Origin: Firmicutes bacterium UBA3920
GTDB lineage: Bacteria; Bacillota; Clostridia; Caldicoprobacterales; Xylanivirgaceae
NCBI GenBank assembly: GCA_002386065.1
Contig: DGES01000031.1
Span: 1 to 31,480 of the forward strand
Reading direction: 5' to 3'
DNA: 31,480 nucleotides
In this document: positions 1 to 8,605 of the stretch, piece after piece
How positions within the stretch are numbered: position 1 is the stretch's first letter
How the letters are laid out: the number at the start of each line of letters is the position of its first letter
Made by a program: the position numbers and the translations under genes
The notes under the pieces: generated by a model
Database searches by the model: none
The model's input: only the letters and a program-made list of their open reading frames with translations
Told to the model about the DNA's origin: nothing

Positions 1-92
1 TATATATATTATACAAGAATAAAATTCATCTCTATAAATAGGTAATATATTTAATCATAAAAGTGAAAAACAAGAGGCTTAGGAGAAGAGAT

Positions 93-1430
93 ATGGGGAA
101 TCGAGCTCTTAAGAGATTATATATTTTTAAGTATATATTGCTGTTTATACTTATCACATGTTCAGTAATATCAGTTATTATTATAGTGAACTATACAGAT
201 AGATATGTTGCAGATTCTGAATATAGTTGGCATAATCCTAATTCTAAGTATATTAGAATTAGGTCCACTTCCTCGGTACTAGAATATACAGAAGACATAG
301 GGGAAACACCTTTAGATATATTGAAAACAGATGAAGGTTTTGAGATAGTAAGCTATTCTAAAAATTGGACTGGAAAGGCTCTAGATGAACTCTATATGGA
401 GTTATTAAATAATAGACATGGAATAGAGATAGAATATCTGGATAAAATAAATATATATCCCGATATCCCTCCATCTGATATACCTGGTGCCTGGGGTTCT
501 TATAGTACTACACAGGAAAATTTGGAATATATAATAAAATTTCCTCCAATATATGATGCACAACTAAAAAACTTTATTCCTATAGAAAAAGGAGAGATAT
601 GTCTATACTATGGAGATTTGATTGATGATATATCTCAAATGTCACGTACACTCAGCCATGAGTATGGACACCATTATACATTCCACTATTTTGGTAATCC
701 CTATATTGAAAGCTTTTCTGATAGTCTTTGGAAAAAATATTATGAAATAAGAGAGCTCTATGAATATAAACAAGTAAAGACAGATCTATTATTTCAAGAA
801 GGGCAGGATTATAGAAATAATCATATGTGGTTTTTACATGAGATAGCTGCTGAAGATTATTTGCAGTTAATGGGTTCTTCATGCTATAAAACAGTAAAGA
901 GATATGTAGATGTTGAGACGGCTTTACAAAATAGTATGAAAGAATATGACTATAGCTGGAATATTGACTTTGATGAAAACACTATAAATGTCTATCCTCA
1001 AGAAAATTATATAATTCCATTACCTCATGAAATTGAGGGATTGGATACTTTTTTCAATTCTTTTATTGATCCAGACTATGAAGGTAAAAAACACAAAGCT
1101 ATATCTAGACCTCAGCTAACATACAAAAAAGTGAGTGATAGATGGGGAGATTATTATCAATTTGAATGGACGGAATGTAATAATGATGAATATGCCCTAT
1201 ATACACTTGTTGGTATAGATCATATTAACAATATACTTTATCCCATAAAGACAGTGGGTTCAGAAGAACCCAAAGTAGCAAAGATAGGGAAAATATCGCG
1301 AGAATCCTCCTATGGAATTTGGAGTTTAGATGATTATATTGCAGAAGGAAATAAATATTTTAGGGTATATGTAACATATGAAAATGGCTCTATGCTTAGT
1401 TCCGATCCTGTGCATATTGAGTTTGATTGA
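93..1430 (+). CDS. Membrane-anchored putative zinc metallopeptidase (HExxH protein)
   Basis: The protein is not recognised by name. An in-frame GTG lies at 63, but the ATG at 93 has AGGAGA at 81-86 with 6-nt spacing, so I start there (445 aa). One hydrophobic segment near residues 12-33 follows a basic N-terminus, so the rest is probably extracytoplasmic. HEYGHH at residues 189-194 is an HExxH zinc motif. About 55 residues later HEIAAEDY could supply the third (Glu) ligand, as in gluzincin-type peptidases. The last ~110 residues look like a beta-rich, FN3-like domain. The 3' end overlaps the convergent gene by 35 bp. The motif is seen; peptidase activity and substrate are inferred. Confidence 0.6.
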   Translation: MGNRALKRLYIFKYILLFILITCSVISVIIIVNYTDRYVADSEYSWHNPNSKYIRIRSTSSVLEYTEDIGETPLDILKTDEGFEIVSYSKNWTGKALDELYMELLNNRHGIEIEYLDKINIYPDIPPSDIPGAWGSYSTTQENLEYIIKFPPIYDAQLKNFIPIEKGEICLYYGDLIDDISQMSRTLSHEYGHHYTFHYFGNPYIESFSDSLWKKYYEIRELYEYKQVKTDLLFQEGQDYRNNHMWFLHEIAAEDYLQLMGSSCYKTVKRYVDVETALQNSMKEYDYSWNIDFDENTINVYPQENYIIPLPHEIEGLDTFFNSFIDPDYEGKKHKAISRPQLTYKKVSDRWGDYYQFEWTECNNDEYALYTLVGIDHINNILYPIKTVGSEEPKVAKIGKISRESSYGIWSLDDYIAEGNKYFRVYVTYENGSMLSSDPVHIEFD

Positions 1431-2172
1431 GTTTTTTGTTTAGCCTTACGAGTAGAATAGAGGACAATATTATCCCTACTATGGCGCATATGAGTTTTAA
1501 TACTACATGATTTATTATATGGAATGAAATAGAAATATTATTAGATTTATCATTTTTTATATACCAGATATATTTTTTATAGGCTCTATCAATTTCTAAA
1601 ATTTCATTAGCGTTGGATTCTTTAACTTTAAGTGATGTGGTAAAGGCAATAGAAAGAGAGCTGTCATCTATTGCAAGATTCATTTTATTTAATATATCTT
1701 TTGGTAAGCCACTATCTGCATTAAAGTCGAGTATATCGTGTGTATCGATATCTGCATTAAAATCTATTATATCGAATATAAAAAAGCTTTTTCTAGTATA
1801 TTCAATATTATCAAATGGAGATAGTTTCTCATTTGTCAATATATCTATAAGGGTTAGAAATGATGTATCTACATTACTTGAAGATATAATTTTTTTCCCT
1901 TGTATCGTCTTTGAGTCATTTTCTTTAGAATAATTTTGGGAAACGTCAAATCCTTGTTTTTTCCAATAAAATTCTAAAGATTTTAATAGCCTATTTATTT
2001 GAGTATCATATTGTTCTTCATAAGCTGTTTCGTCAATGGCTATATTATATAATATGATAATATCATCATCGTGTATTTTGTACTCTAATTCGGCATTAAC
2101 ACAACTGGTTACAGATAATGTTATTATTGTTATAATGATGATAATAGATAATACTCTGAGCAATGTATTCAT
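1396..2172 (-). CDS. Lipoprotein with C-terminal membrane segment, possibly LppM/DUF3153-like
   Basis: This 258-aa protein has a signal peptide ending in a lipobox (SVTSC, Cys24) and a second hydrophobic segment near residues 222-243, followed by a short basic tail. An export-and-anchor layout at both ends resembles LppM/DUF3153 lipoproteins, but I see no diagnostic motif, so that name is tentative. The ATG at 2172 has AGGAGA upstream on the minus strand. Residues around DIIDFNADIDTH and DILDFNADSGLP form a tandem 12-residue duplication encoded by two 36-bp units. The stop lies inside the 3' end of the convergent metallopeptidase-like gene. Function is unknown. Confidence 0.6.
   Translation of the reverse strand: MNTLLRVLSIIIIITIITLSVTSCVNAELEYKIHDDDIIILYNIAIDETAYEEQYDTQINRLLKSLEFYWKKQGFDVSQNYSKENDSKTIQGKKIISSSNVDTSFLTLIDILTNEKLSPFDNIEYTRKSFFIFDIIDFNADIDTHDILDFNADSGLPKDILNKMNLAIDDSSLSIAFTTSLKVKESNANEILEIDRAYKKYIWYIKNDKSNNISISFHIINHVVLKLICAIVGIILSSILLVRLNKKLNQTQYAQDRN
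1714..1785. repeat. Imperfect tandem 36-bp duplication inside the lipoprotein gene
   Basis: Two adjacent units, 1714-1749 and 1750-1785, both begin ATCTGCATTAAA and diverge afterwards. The period is a multiple of three, so it adds 12 residues in frame to the lipoprotein. Confidence 0.6.
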
Positions 2173-2239
2173 ATTTTCTCCTCTTATCTAATATTTATAA
2201 TTCAATGATTTTTTGGAGTAAAACATTAAGATCCTAAAA

Positions 2240-3574
2240 TTAATTTAGAGTTTTTAAGTCTCTTATTAAAAATATCCCTGTTATTATGGAGGCAAACAGG
2301 TCTGAGATGGGAGCAGCCATCCAAACTCCCTTGAGACCAAAGAATTTTGGAAGTATAAGTATCATAGGTATTAGTATAAGTACCTGTCGAGATAAACTCA
2401 AGAACATAGCCTGTTTTGGTTTTCCAGTTGCTTGGAAATAGTTAGAACTTACAATTTGGAAACCTATAATTGGGAGCATAAATAGAAATATATGTAATCC
2501 CTCAGTACCTATCTCTATGAATTCGCGATTGTTTTTGCCAAATAACCCTATAAGTTCAGGAGCAAATAATCGAGTTATTATAAAGCCCCCAGTTACTATA
2601 CAAGTGGCTGAAAATATGGCATATTTAAGTGTCTTTTTAACCCTATCAAATTTTTTAGCCCCATAGTTATATCCTATAATGGGTTGAGCTCCTTGATTTA
2701 TACCAAATATAGGCATTAGAATTAACATAGATATACCGTTGATAGCACTTATAGCAGATATGGCTAGATCGCCCCCATATTTACCTAGACTATTTAGCAT
2801 TATTACATTTAATATGCTCGTTGCGACTTGCATTGCAAAGGGAGCAGAGCCTATTGTAATTATATCTAGTAAAATGTGAACCTTTATTCTGAGATTTTGT
2901 CTATGGATTTTTAACATGCTTTTTCCACCAAAGAAATATCCTAGAACCCATATTGCAGATATTATTTGAGAGATTACAGTGGCTATTGCAGCTCCCTTTA
3001 TGCCCATATTAAATTTCAATATCAGTATAGGATCTAATATAATATTTAGTATTGCACCAATTAACATAGTTTTCATAGCAATCTTAGGATTTCCTTCAGC
3101 TCTTATAAAATTATTCATGATAAATCCAATACCTTGGAATACAGCCCCAAAGAGTATAATACTCATATATTCCTTTCCATATGGCATTATTTCGCTACTT
3201 GCACCAAAAAAGGCAAGAAGAGGTTCAAGAAATATAAGTCCCAAAATCGAGATAGTAAAATATGTACTTATACCTAGTATCATGGCATTTCCTAGTATTA
3301 ACTCTGCTTCTTCTACTTTTTTTTCTCCCAACCTAATAGAGATTAGTGATGTTGCACCTGTACCTATAAGCATACCAAAGGCCATCATAAGGGTAGTTAT
3401 AGGGAGACCTACCGATATACCTGCAATTGCTAGTGGTTCTACTCCTTGTCCTACAAATATTTTATCTACTATATTATAAAGTGCATTGACTAGCATGCCT
3501 ACTATTGCTGGTATGGCAAACTTAAATAGCAAACGAGGGATTCTTTCTTCTTCGAGTTGTTTTGCTCTATCCAT
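2240..3574 (-). CDS. MATE family multidrug/sodium antiporter
   Basis: This 444-aa polytopic membrane protein has about 12 hydrophobic segments. The N-terminal half carries typical MATE sequence (PAIVGMLVNALYNIVDKIFVGQG and the following GISVGLPI segment), and the second half repeats the pattern (INQGAQPIIGYNYGAKKFDRV). MATE proteins export cationic drugs or metabolites using a Na+ or H+ gradient. The length matches the family. The start has AGGAGGT a few bases upstream on the minus strand. It is transcribed toward the lipoprotein gene with a 67-bp gap and may share its transcript. The substrate cannot be predicted. Confidence 0.93.
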   Translation of the reverse strand: MDRAKQLEEERIPRLLFKFAIPAIVGMLVNALYNIVDKIFVGQGVEPLAIAGISVGLPITTLMMAFGMLIGTGATSLISIRLGEKKVEEAELILGNAMILGISTYFTISILGLIFLEPLLAFFGASSEIMPYGKEYMSIILFGAVFQGIGFIMNNFIRAEGNPKIAMKTMLIGAILNIILDPILILKFNMGIKGAAIATVISQIISAIWVLGYFFGGKSMLKIHRQNLRIKVHILLDIITIGSAPFAMQVATSILNVIMLNSLGKYGGDLAISAISAINGISMLILMPIFGINQGAQPIIGYNYGAKKFDRVKKTLKYAIFSATCIVTGGFIITRLFAPELIGLFGKNNREFIEIGTEGLHIFLFMLPIIGFQIVSSNYFQATGKPKQAMFLSLSRQVLILIPMILILPKFFGLKGVWMAAPISDLFASIITGIFLIRDLKTLN

Positions 3575-3958
3575 ATGTACCTCCTACTAAAAACACCAAA
3601 TTAAAGGAATCAAAACAAGAAATTAATTTTTCAAATATGACTAGAACCAAAGCTAATTTTATTGTTATATCTCCCTTAAGTTCAAAATTTATCTGATTTG
3701 TATATATATTCTATAAGACAGTGTATATTAGTTTAAATTTTAAATGTTTTATAAAAAAAAGTCAAATAAATATTTTCTAGCAAGATTTTGAAAAACAAAA
3801 CAGTATAGGAAAGGGTATGATATAAGAAAGAAAATTTAGTTTTATTGACAAATGAGATGTAAAGTATTATCCATAATATTTCTTTAAAAAGAATTGCGTT
3901 TAGAAATAGTATAAGAATAAATTTGGATGTATACTGGTAAAATAATAAAGGTGATAGT
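3575..3958. other. AT-rich divergent intergenic region
   Basis: This 384-bp region separates the MATE gene (minus) from the TSUP pair (plus). It holds the MATE ribosome binding site at its left end and a good promoter candidate for the TSUP genes at 3845-3873. A 109-codon minus-strand reading frame here is AT-rich, lacks recognisable protein features and overlaps the TSUP gene, so I do not call it a gene. Confidence 0.6.
3845..3873 (+). promoter_or_regulatory. Candidate sigma-A promoter for the TSUP pair
   Basis: A perfect TTGACA (3845-3850) is followed after 17 nt by TATCCA (3868-3873), with CATAAT slightly further on. It lies about 85 bp upstream of the first TSUP start. Confidence 0.45.
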
Positions 3959-4321
3959 ATGAAAAAAATTCGGTCAAAGAAATTAGGGGCATTTTTAGGA
4001 TTTTTGACTGGTTTATGCAATGGATTGTTTGGCGCCGGCGGAGGTATACTGGTTGTTCCCACATTTATATATTTTATGGATTTATCAGTTCATGAAGCTC
4101 ATGCAACTGCACTGGCGGTTATATTACCTATATCGATTGTGAGCGCCATAATTTACTACAAAAGTGGAATCTATGATTGGGATATAATATACAAGGTAGC
4201 TGTCGGGGGTATTTTAGGTGGAATAATTGGTTCTAATTTATTGGGAAAGATACCATCGTATTGGCTTAGAAAGACATTTTCTATATTCATGATATTAGCT
4301 GCTTTAAGGATGATTGTATAG
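3959..4321 (+). CDS. Half-size TSUP (TauE/SafE-type) permease, N-terminal half
   Basis: This 120-aa membrane protein has about four hydrophobic segments. It carries the TSUP repeat signature GLFGAGGGILVVPTF near residues 22-36, and LSVHEAHATAL after it. Full TSUP transporters (sulfite, sulfoacetate or other anion export) are about 250 aa and contain two such repeats; this gene encodes only the first. GTG and ATG options exist near the start; the ATG at 3959 follows AAAGGTGATAGT. The stop TAG at 4319-4321 is directly followed, in the same frame, by the ATG of the second half. I infer that the two chains pair in the membrane. The substrate is unknown. Confidence 0.85.
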   Translation: MKKIRSKKLGAFLGFLTGLCNGLFGAGGGILVVPTFIYFMDLSVHEAHATALAVILPISIVSAIIYYKSGIYDWDIIYKVAVGGILGGIIGSNLLGKIPSYWLRKTFSIFMILAALRMIV

Positions 4322-4672
4322 ATGTTATTTACATTGATTGGGATTATTGCAGGTATAATTGGGGGTATGGGAATAGGAGGTGGAAGTATACTAATTCCAG
4401 CTTTAATTTTTTTTGGTCATATTTCTCAGAAGACAGCTCAAAGTGTAAACTTAATAACTTTTTTACCTATTGCAGCAGTATCACTAATTATTCATACACG
4501 GAGAGGTAGGGTAAGATATACTGCTGCAATATTCCTTATAGTTTTTGCCTTAATAGGTGCAATTATAGGTTCTAGATTGGCAATTATTATAGAAGCCTAC
4601 TGGCTTAGAAAGCTTTTTGGCTTATTTCTCCTAATTATGGGGATATATGAGTTTTTTAGAATGGAAAATTGA
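4322..4672 (+). CDS. Half-size TSUP (TauE/SafE-type) permease, C-terminal half
   Basis: This 116-aa protein contains the second TSUP repeat (GGMGIGGGSILIPALIF near residues 14-30) and three to four hydrophobic segments. It starts with zero spacing after the stop of the first half and in the same frame. AAGGA at 4306-4310 gives about 11-nt spacing, so it can initiate on its own through translational coupling. Readthrough of the single TAG would give a ~237-aa protein of normal TSUP length. I recall pairs of ~120-aa TSUP genes in other Clostridia, so a genuine two-subunit carrier is more likely than a nonsense mutation. Confidence 0.83.
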   Translation: MLFTLIGIIAGIIGGMGIGGGSILIPALIFFGHISQKTAQSVNLITFLPIAAVSLIIHTRRGRVRYTAAIFLIVFALIGAIIGSRLAIIIEAYWLRKLFGLFLLIMGIYEFFRMEN

Positions 4673-4778
4673 TAGAGCGCTGTATTTTATTGAATTTGTT
4701 TCTAAAATAAAAGCTTTTTTGAAGGATTTATGTTATAATTAATAATTGATACATAATATAAATTTAATAGAAAGTAGC

Positions 4779-4803
4779 AGCCTTTTTTCAGAAAGGCTAT
4801 TTT
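4779..4803 (+). terminator. Weak terminator-like hairpin after the TSUP pair
   Basis: AGCCTTT (4779-4785) pairs with AAAGGCT (4792-4798) over a 6-nt loop and is followed by a short T-rich tract (ATTTTC). The stem is only 7 bp, so the call is tentative. Confidence 0.35.
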
Positions 4804-4855
4804 CATTTATGGCGAAAATTGATATTTTTTTCACAAGTGTTGATGCATAGATATA

Positions 4856-4884
4856 TTGTCAATGGGTAACCCATTATATAAAAT
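4856..4884 (+). promoter_or_regulatory. Candidate rnf promoter with embedded palindromic operator
   Basis: TTGTCA (4856-4861) and TAAAAT (4879-4884) are separated by 17 nt. The perfect inverted repeat AATGGGT-A-ACCCATT (4861-4875) fills the spacer, a position where a bound repressor would block polymerase. The regulator is unknown. Confidence 0.5.
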
Positions 4885-4978
4885 TGTCATATTTTATGGA
4901 TATAATTTAATTGTTTGAACAGATGTTATACTAATATGTAAGATATAAGGCAAAAATATTTAGAGAAGGAAGGTGTAT

Positions 4979-6319
4979 ATGGTGGAATTTGCTGTATCTA
5001 CTTTTACAGGTGGCATACATCCACCCTATTGTAAGGAGAGTACTGAAAAGATGCCAATAGAAAGGTTGGATCCGCCGGGAATTGTAAGTATTCCTTTGCA
5101 GCAACATATTGGCACACCGTGTGAAGCAGTGGTGGATGTGGGTGATAAGATAAAAAAGGGACAAAAGATAGGAGAGGCTAAGGGTTTTGTGGGGGCTCCC
5201 ATTCATTCTAGTGTATCAGGGGTTGTTAAATCGATAGATAAAAAACCCCATCCAACATTGGGGGAATGTATGGCCATTACAATCGAAAATGATGGACTTG
5301 GAGAACTTGATAGTTCACTACAGGGAAGTAGTTTAGATTCCCTCTCATCACATGAGTTGATAGAGCGTATAAGGGAGGCTGGTATTGTTGGTATGGGCGG
5401 TGCTGCTTTTCCAACCCATGTAAAGCTTTCACCTCCTTCTGATAAAAGAATAGATACTGTCATATTAAATGGTGCAGAGTGTGAACCATATTTGACTGCA
5501 GATCATAGGCTTATGGTTGAATATTCAGAAGATATCATATATGGTCTGAGGGCAATAATGAAGATACTTGATGTAAAAAAAGCATATGTGGGTATTGAAG
5601 ATAATAAGCCTGATGCAATAGAGGCAATGAAGAAGGCGTCAAAATCATATAGAAACATTGAAATAAAGGTATTAAGGACTAAATACCCACAAGGAGCAGA
5701 GAAACAACTCATTGAAGTTCTCACAAAAAGACAGGTGCCTTCTGCAGGATTACCAATGGACGTAGGTGTAGTGGTAAATAATGTAGCCACTGCAGCAGCA
5801 ATATCATGGGCAATAAGGGATGGTATGCCATTGATAGAGCGAGTGGTTACTGTAACTGGTAGCGGTATCAATGGTCCTAAAAATTTACTTATACCAATAG
5901 GGACACCTTTTTCATATATAGTAGACAGGTGCGGAGGGGCTAAGGGAGATATAGTAAAAGTAATCAATGGTGGTCCAATGATGGGGCTGGCTCAATATAC
6001 ATTGGATGTACCTGTTATAAAGGGTACATCAGGCATTTTACTCTTTACTTCTGAGGATGTTAAAATCCACAAGGAAGGTCCTTGTATTCGATGCGCAAAA
6101 TGTGTGGAGGTATGTCCGATAAATCTCATGCCACTTATGCTGAATGCTTATTCTAAAAATCATGCTTACGAAGATTGTGGAAGATTACATGTACTTGATT
6201 GTATAGAATGTGGTTCATGTTCTTATATATGTCCAGCTAAAAAACCACTTATGCAAAATATTAGAATAGCAAAGAGAGAAGTAATAAATATGAGAAAGCA
6301 GCATGCAAAAGCAAAATAG
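4979..6319 (+). CDS. rnfC: Electron transport complex subunit RnfC
   Basis: RnfC is the peripheral NADH/NAD+-handling, iron-sulfur subunit of the Rnf ferredoxin:NAD+ oxidoreductase. The product (446 aa) begins with FAVSTFTGGIHPPYCKEST, typical of RnfC, and has a glycine-rich segment GIVGMGGAAFPTH for nucleotide/FMN binding. Near the C-terminus are two [4Fe-4S] motifs, CIRCAKCVEVCP starting at Cys369 and CIECGSCSYICP starting at Cys408. An in-frame GTG lies at 4973, but it sits within the purine-rich AAGGAAGGTG ribosome binding site, so I favour the ATG at 4979. It is the first gene of the operon and is followed by a 156-nt gap before rnfD. Confidence 0.96.
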   Translation: MVEFAVSTFTGGIHPPYCKESTEKMPIERLDPPGIVSIPLQQHIGTPCEAVVDVGDKIKKGQKIGEAKGFVGAPIHSSVSGVVKSIDKKPHPTLGECMAITIENDGLGELDSSLQGSSLDSLSSHELIERIREAGIVGMGGAAFPTHVKLSPPSDKRIDTVILNGAECEPYLTADHRLMVEYSEDIIYGLRAIMKILDVKKAYVGIEDNKPDAIEAMKKASKSYRNIEIKVLRTKYPQGAEKQLIEVLTKRQVPSAGLPMDVGVVVNNVATAAAISWAIRDGMPLIERVVTVTGSGINGPKNLLIPIGTPFSYIVDRCGGAKGDIVKVINGGPMMGLAQYTLDVPVIKGTSGILLFTSEDVKIHKEGPCIRCAKCVEVCPINLMPLMLNAYSKNHAYEDCGRLHVLDCIECGSCSYICPAKKPLMQNIRIAKREVINMRKQHAKAK

Positions 6320-6475
6320 AGGATATTTTTTCTAATTTTAGAATGGCGAATGATTTAGTTATTATATGAACAATTTATAAAATAATGCAAGTCAATGTGA
6401 TTCATAGGTTTGTACAATTTTGTTTAATTAAAAAACGCAAGAATATGCGGATAAGATTTGGGAGGGATAATTTAA

Positions 6476-7423
6476 ATGAATCAATTAATAGTATCCTCAT
6501 CGCCTCATATAAACTCAGATGAAACAATAGCTAAAATTATGAGGGATGTGGTCATAGCCCTTATACCTGCTGGCATTGCAGCAATATATTTCTTTGGTAG
6601 TAGGGCTCTATTGATAATAGTTGTATCTGTTATATCTGCAGTACTTACTGAGTGGTTCATGCAAAAACTTTATAAAAAGCCAATTACTCTAGATGATTGG
6701 AGTGCTGTTGTTACAGGTATTCTCATTGCATATAATATGCCGCCAACTGTACCACTTTGGTTGCCTATAGTAGGCTCTGTAATAGCAATTGCCATCATAA
6801 AACAGTCTTTTGGAGGGCTTGGACAGAATTTTATGAATCCGGCGCTGGGAGCGAGGGCGATACTTTTGGCATGCTGGCCTGTTCGTATGACTACGTGGGT
6901 AGCTCCAGGGCCTGATGCAATAAGTACTGCAACTCCACTAGAGCTATTAAATGGGAATATGCAAGAAGGATTTCCTACAATATGGGATGCTTTCATAGGA
7001 AATATAGGGGGATGTATAGGTGAGACATCGGCTTTTGCCCTCATATTAGGAGCGATATATCTTCTCTATAGAGATGTTATAAATTGGCGTATTCCTGTTA
7101 GTTATCTTGGGACTGTGGCTCTATTCACATGGATATTTGGGAAGGACGGTTTTTTTACAGGGAATGGCATATACAATCTATTTATTGGGGGACTTATGCT
7201 AGGCGCATTTTATATGGCTACTGATTATGCCACGTCGCCGGTAACTCCAAAGGGTCAACTAATAATGGGTTTCGGATGTGGTATTATTACATCAATAATA
7301 CGCCTGTATGGTGGATATCCAGACGGTGTAACATATGCAATCCTCATAATGAACATAGTTACACCCCTCATAGATAGATATACTATACCTTCAATATATG
7401 GGGAGGTGGAAAGGAATGTCTGA
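6476..7423 (+). CDS. rnfD: Electron transport complex subunit RnfD
   Basis: RnfD is an integral membrane flavoprotein that carries a covalently bound FMN and takes part in ion-coupled electron transfer. The 315-aa product has about nine hydrophobic segments, the conserved GGLGQNFMNPALGARA segment, and STATPLELL with the flavinylation motif S150-T-A-T153. The start has GGGAGGGA about 9 nt upstream. The last 8 nt overlap the rnfG start, consistent with coupled translation. Length and motif order match the family. Confidence 0.96.
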   Translation: MNQLIVSSSPHINSDETIAKIMRDVVIALIPAGIAAIYFFGSRALLIIVVSVISAVLTEWFMQKLYKKPITLDDWSAVVTGILIAYNMPPTVPLWLPIVGSVIAIAIIKQSFGGLGQNFMNPALGARAILLACWPVRMTTWVAPGPDAISTATPLELLNGNMQEGFPTIWDAFIGNIGGCIGETSAFALILGAIYLLYRDVINWRIPVSYLGTVALFTWIFGKDGFFTGNGIYNLFIGGLMLGAFYMATDYATSPVTPKGQLIMGFGCGIITSIIRLYGGYPDGVTYAILIMNIVTPLIDRYTIPSIYGEVERNV

Positions 7424-8000
7424 AACATGGACATTAGGTCTTAAATTATTTATTATAACGGCTGTAGCAGGATTTATCTTGGGTTTTACAAACTATTTGA
7501 CTGAACAGCCAATTATGAAACAGCGTATACAAGCTGATATGGAGGCAAGGTTGGCAGTACTTCCATCTGCTAAAGAATTTGAAGAGATTGAAATAGATGA
7601 AGTAGCGGATGAAAATTCTAAAATAATAGAAATCTATAGAGCAGTTGATGCTGATAATAATATAGTAGGTTACACTTTTAAGGTATTGACAAGTGGATTT
7701 GGTGGGGATGTGGAAGTTATAGTGGGGATTAACTCCGATGGCATAATAGAGGGTATAAGGATTGGAGAACATAGTGAAACCCCAGGATTAGGTGCCAAGG
7801 CATCAGAAGAGGGATTTACAGAACAATTTGCTGGGAAAGCGATAGATATGCCAATTGAAGTAAATAAGACAGGGGATTTAGCTGATAATGAAATACAGGC
7901 TATTACAGGTGCTACTATAACTTCTGAATGCGTGAGTAATGCTGTGAATTTGGCTATTAATTATTATAGTGAGTCATTGATTGGAGGGATAGACAATTGA
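7416..8000 (+). CDS. rnfG: Electron transport complex subunit RnfG
   Basis: RnfG is a membrane-anchored FMN-binding subunit on the outer face of the Rnf complex. An in-frame ATG at 7398 exists, but GGAGGTGG at 7402-7409 points to the ATG at 7416 (194 aa). Residues 7-25 form the single N-terminal membrane segment. The covalent FMN motif is T164-G-A-T167 followed by ITS. The segment HSETPGLGAKASEEGF is also typical of FMN_bind domains. The start overlaps the rnfD stop by 8 nt and the stop overlaps the rnfE start. Confidence 0.95.
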   Translation: MSETWTLGLKLFIITAVAGFILGFTNYLTEQPIMKQRIQADMEARLAVLPSAKEFEEIEIDEVADENSKIIEIYRAVDADNNIVGYTFKVLTSGFGGDVEVIVGINSDGIIEGIRIGEHSETPGLGAKASEEGFTEQFAGKAIDMPIEVNKTGDLADNEIQAITGATITSECVSNAVNLAINYYSESLIGGIDN

Positions 8001-8590
8001 AATTACGTGAGATATTTACAAATGGTATATTTAAGGAAAACCCTATATTTAAGCTTGTTATAGGTATGTGCCCCACAATTGCTGTAACGACTGCAGCCAT
8101 AAATGGGATAGGTATGGGGCTCGCTACGACTTTTGTGCTTATCTGCTCTAACTTAGTAATATCTCTACTTAAGGATTTTATACCTTCAAAGATTCGAATT
8201 CCGTCGTATATTGTAATTATTGCTACATTTGTTACTATAGTTGGTATGGTAATGGAGGCATATCTTCCTGATTTGTACGATAGCTTAGGCATTTTTATAC
8301 CCCTTATAGTTGTGAATTGTATAATATTGGCAAGAGCAGAAACATTTGCGTCTAAGAATCCACCTATACCTTCTATAGTAGATGGCTTAGGGATTGGATT
8401 GGGTTTTACTCTTTCCCTTACTATATTAGGTTCCATAAGAGAATTACTAGGGGCAGGGACACTGTTCAATATGCAGGTAATGCCTAATTCATATGAACCG
8501 GCACTTATAATGATATTACCAGCAGGTGCATTTATTACATTGGGACTTTTGACAGGTCTCATAAATAAATTTACTACAAAGATGGATTAA
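7997..8590 (+). CDS. rnfE: Electron transport complex subunit RnfE
   Basis: RnfE is a six-helix membrane subunit that pairs pseudosymmetrically with RnfA; in solved Rnf/Nqr structures the pair holds an iron centre through conserved cysteines. The product (197 aa) has GMCPTIAV near residue 23 and VVNCIILARAETFA in the middle, both RnfE signatures. It begins with TTG at 7997, which overlaps the rnfG stop as TTGA, with GGAGGG 8 nt upstream. Hydrophobic segments fill almost the whole length. Confidence 0.95.
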   Translation: MKLREIFTNGIFKENPIFKLVIGMCPTIAVTTAAINGIGMGLATTFVLICSNLVISLLKDFIPSKIRIPSYIVIIATFVTIVGMVMEAYLPDLYDSLGIFIPLIVVNCIILARAETFASKNPPIPSIVDGLGIGLGFTLSLTILGSIRELLGAGTLFNMQVMPNSYEPALIMILPAGAFITLGLLTGLINKFTTKMD

Positions 8591-8605
8591 AGGGGGATAT
8601 TATTT

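Larger units (their letters stand above)
4673..4978. other. Intergenic region ahead of the rnf operon
   Basis: This 306-bp AT-rich stretch contains a weak hairpin (4779-4798) that may end the TSUP transcript, and the rnf promoter with its palindrome (4856-4884). I see no open reading frame of interest. Confidence 0.6.

Noticed and set aside
3733..4062. 109-codon minus-strand open reading frame
   Set aside because: It overlaps the clear TSUP gene, is composed of AT-rich noncoding DNA at its far end and shows no protein-like features.
4861..4920. Rex repressor site upstream of rnfC
   Set aside because: The palindromes here do not match the TTGTTAA-N4-TTAACAA pattern of Rex sites.
6320..6475. 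Hidden gene or internal promoter between rnfC and rnfD
   Set aside because: No convincing reading frame with a ribosome binding site and no good promoter pair; it appears to be an AT-rich spacer.
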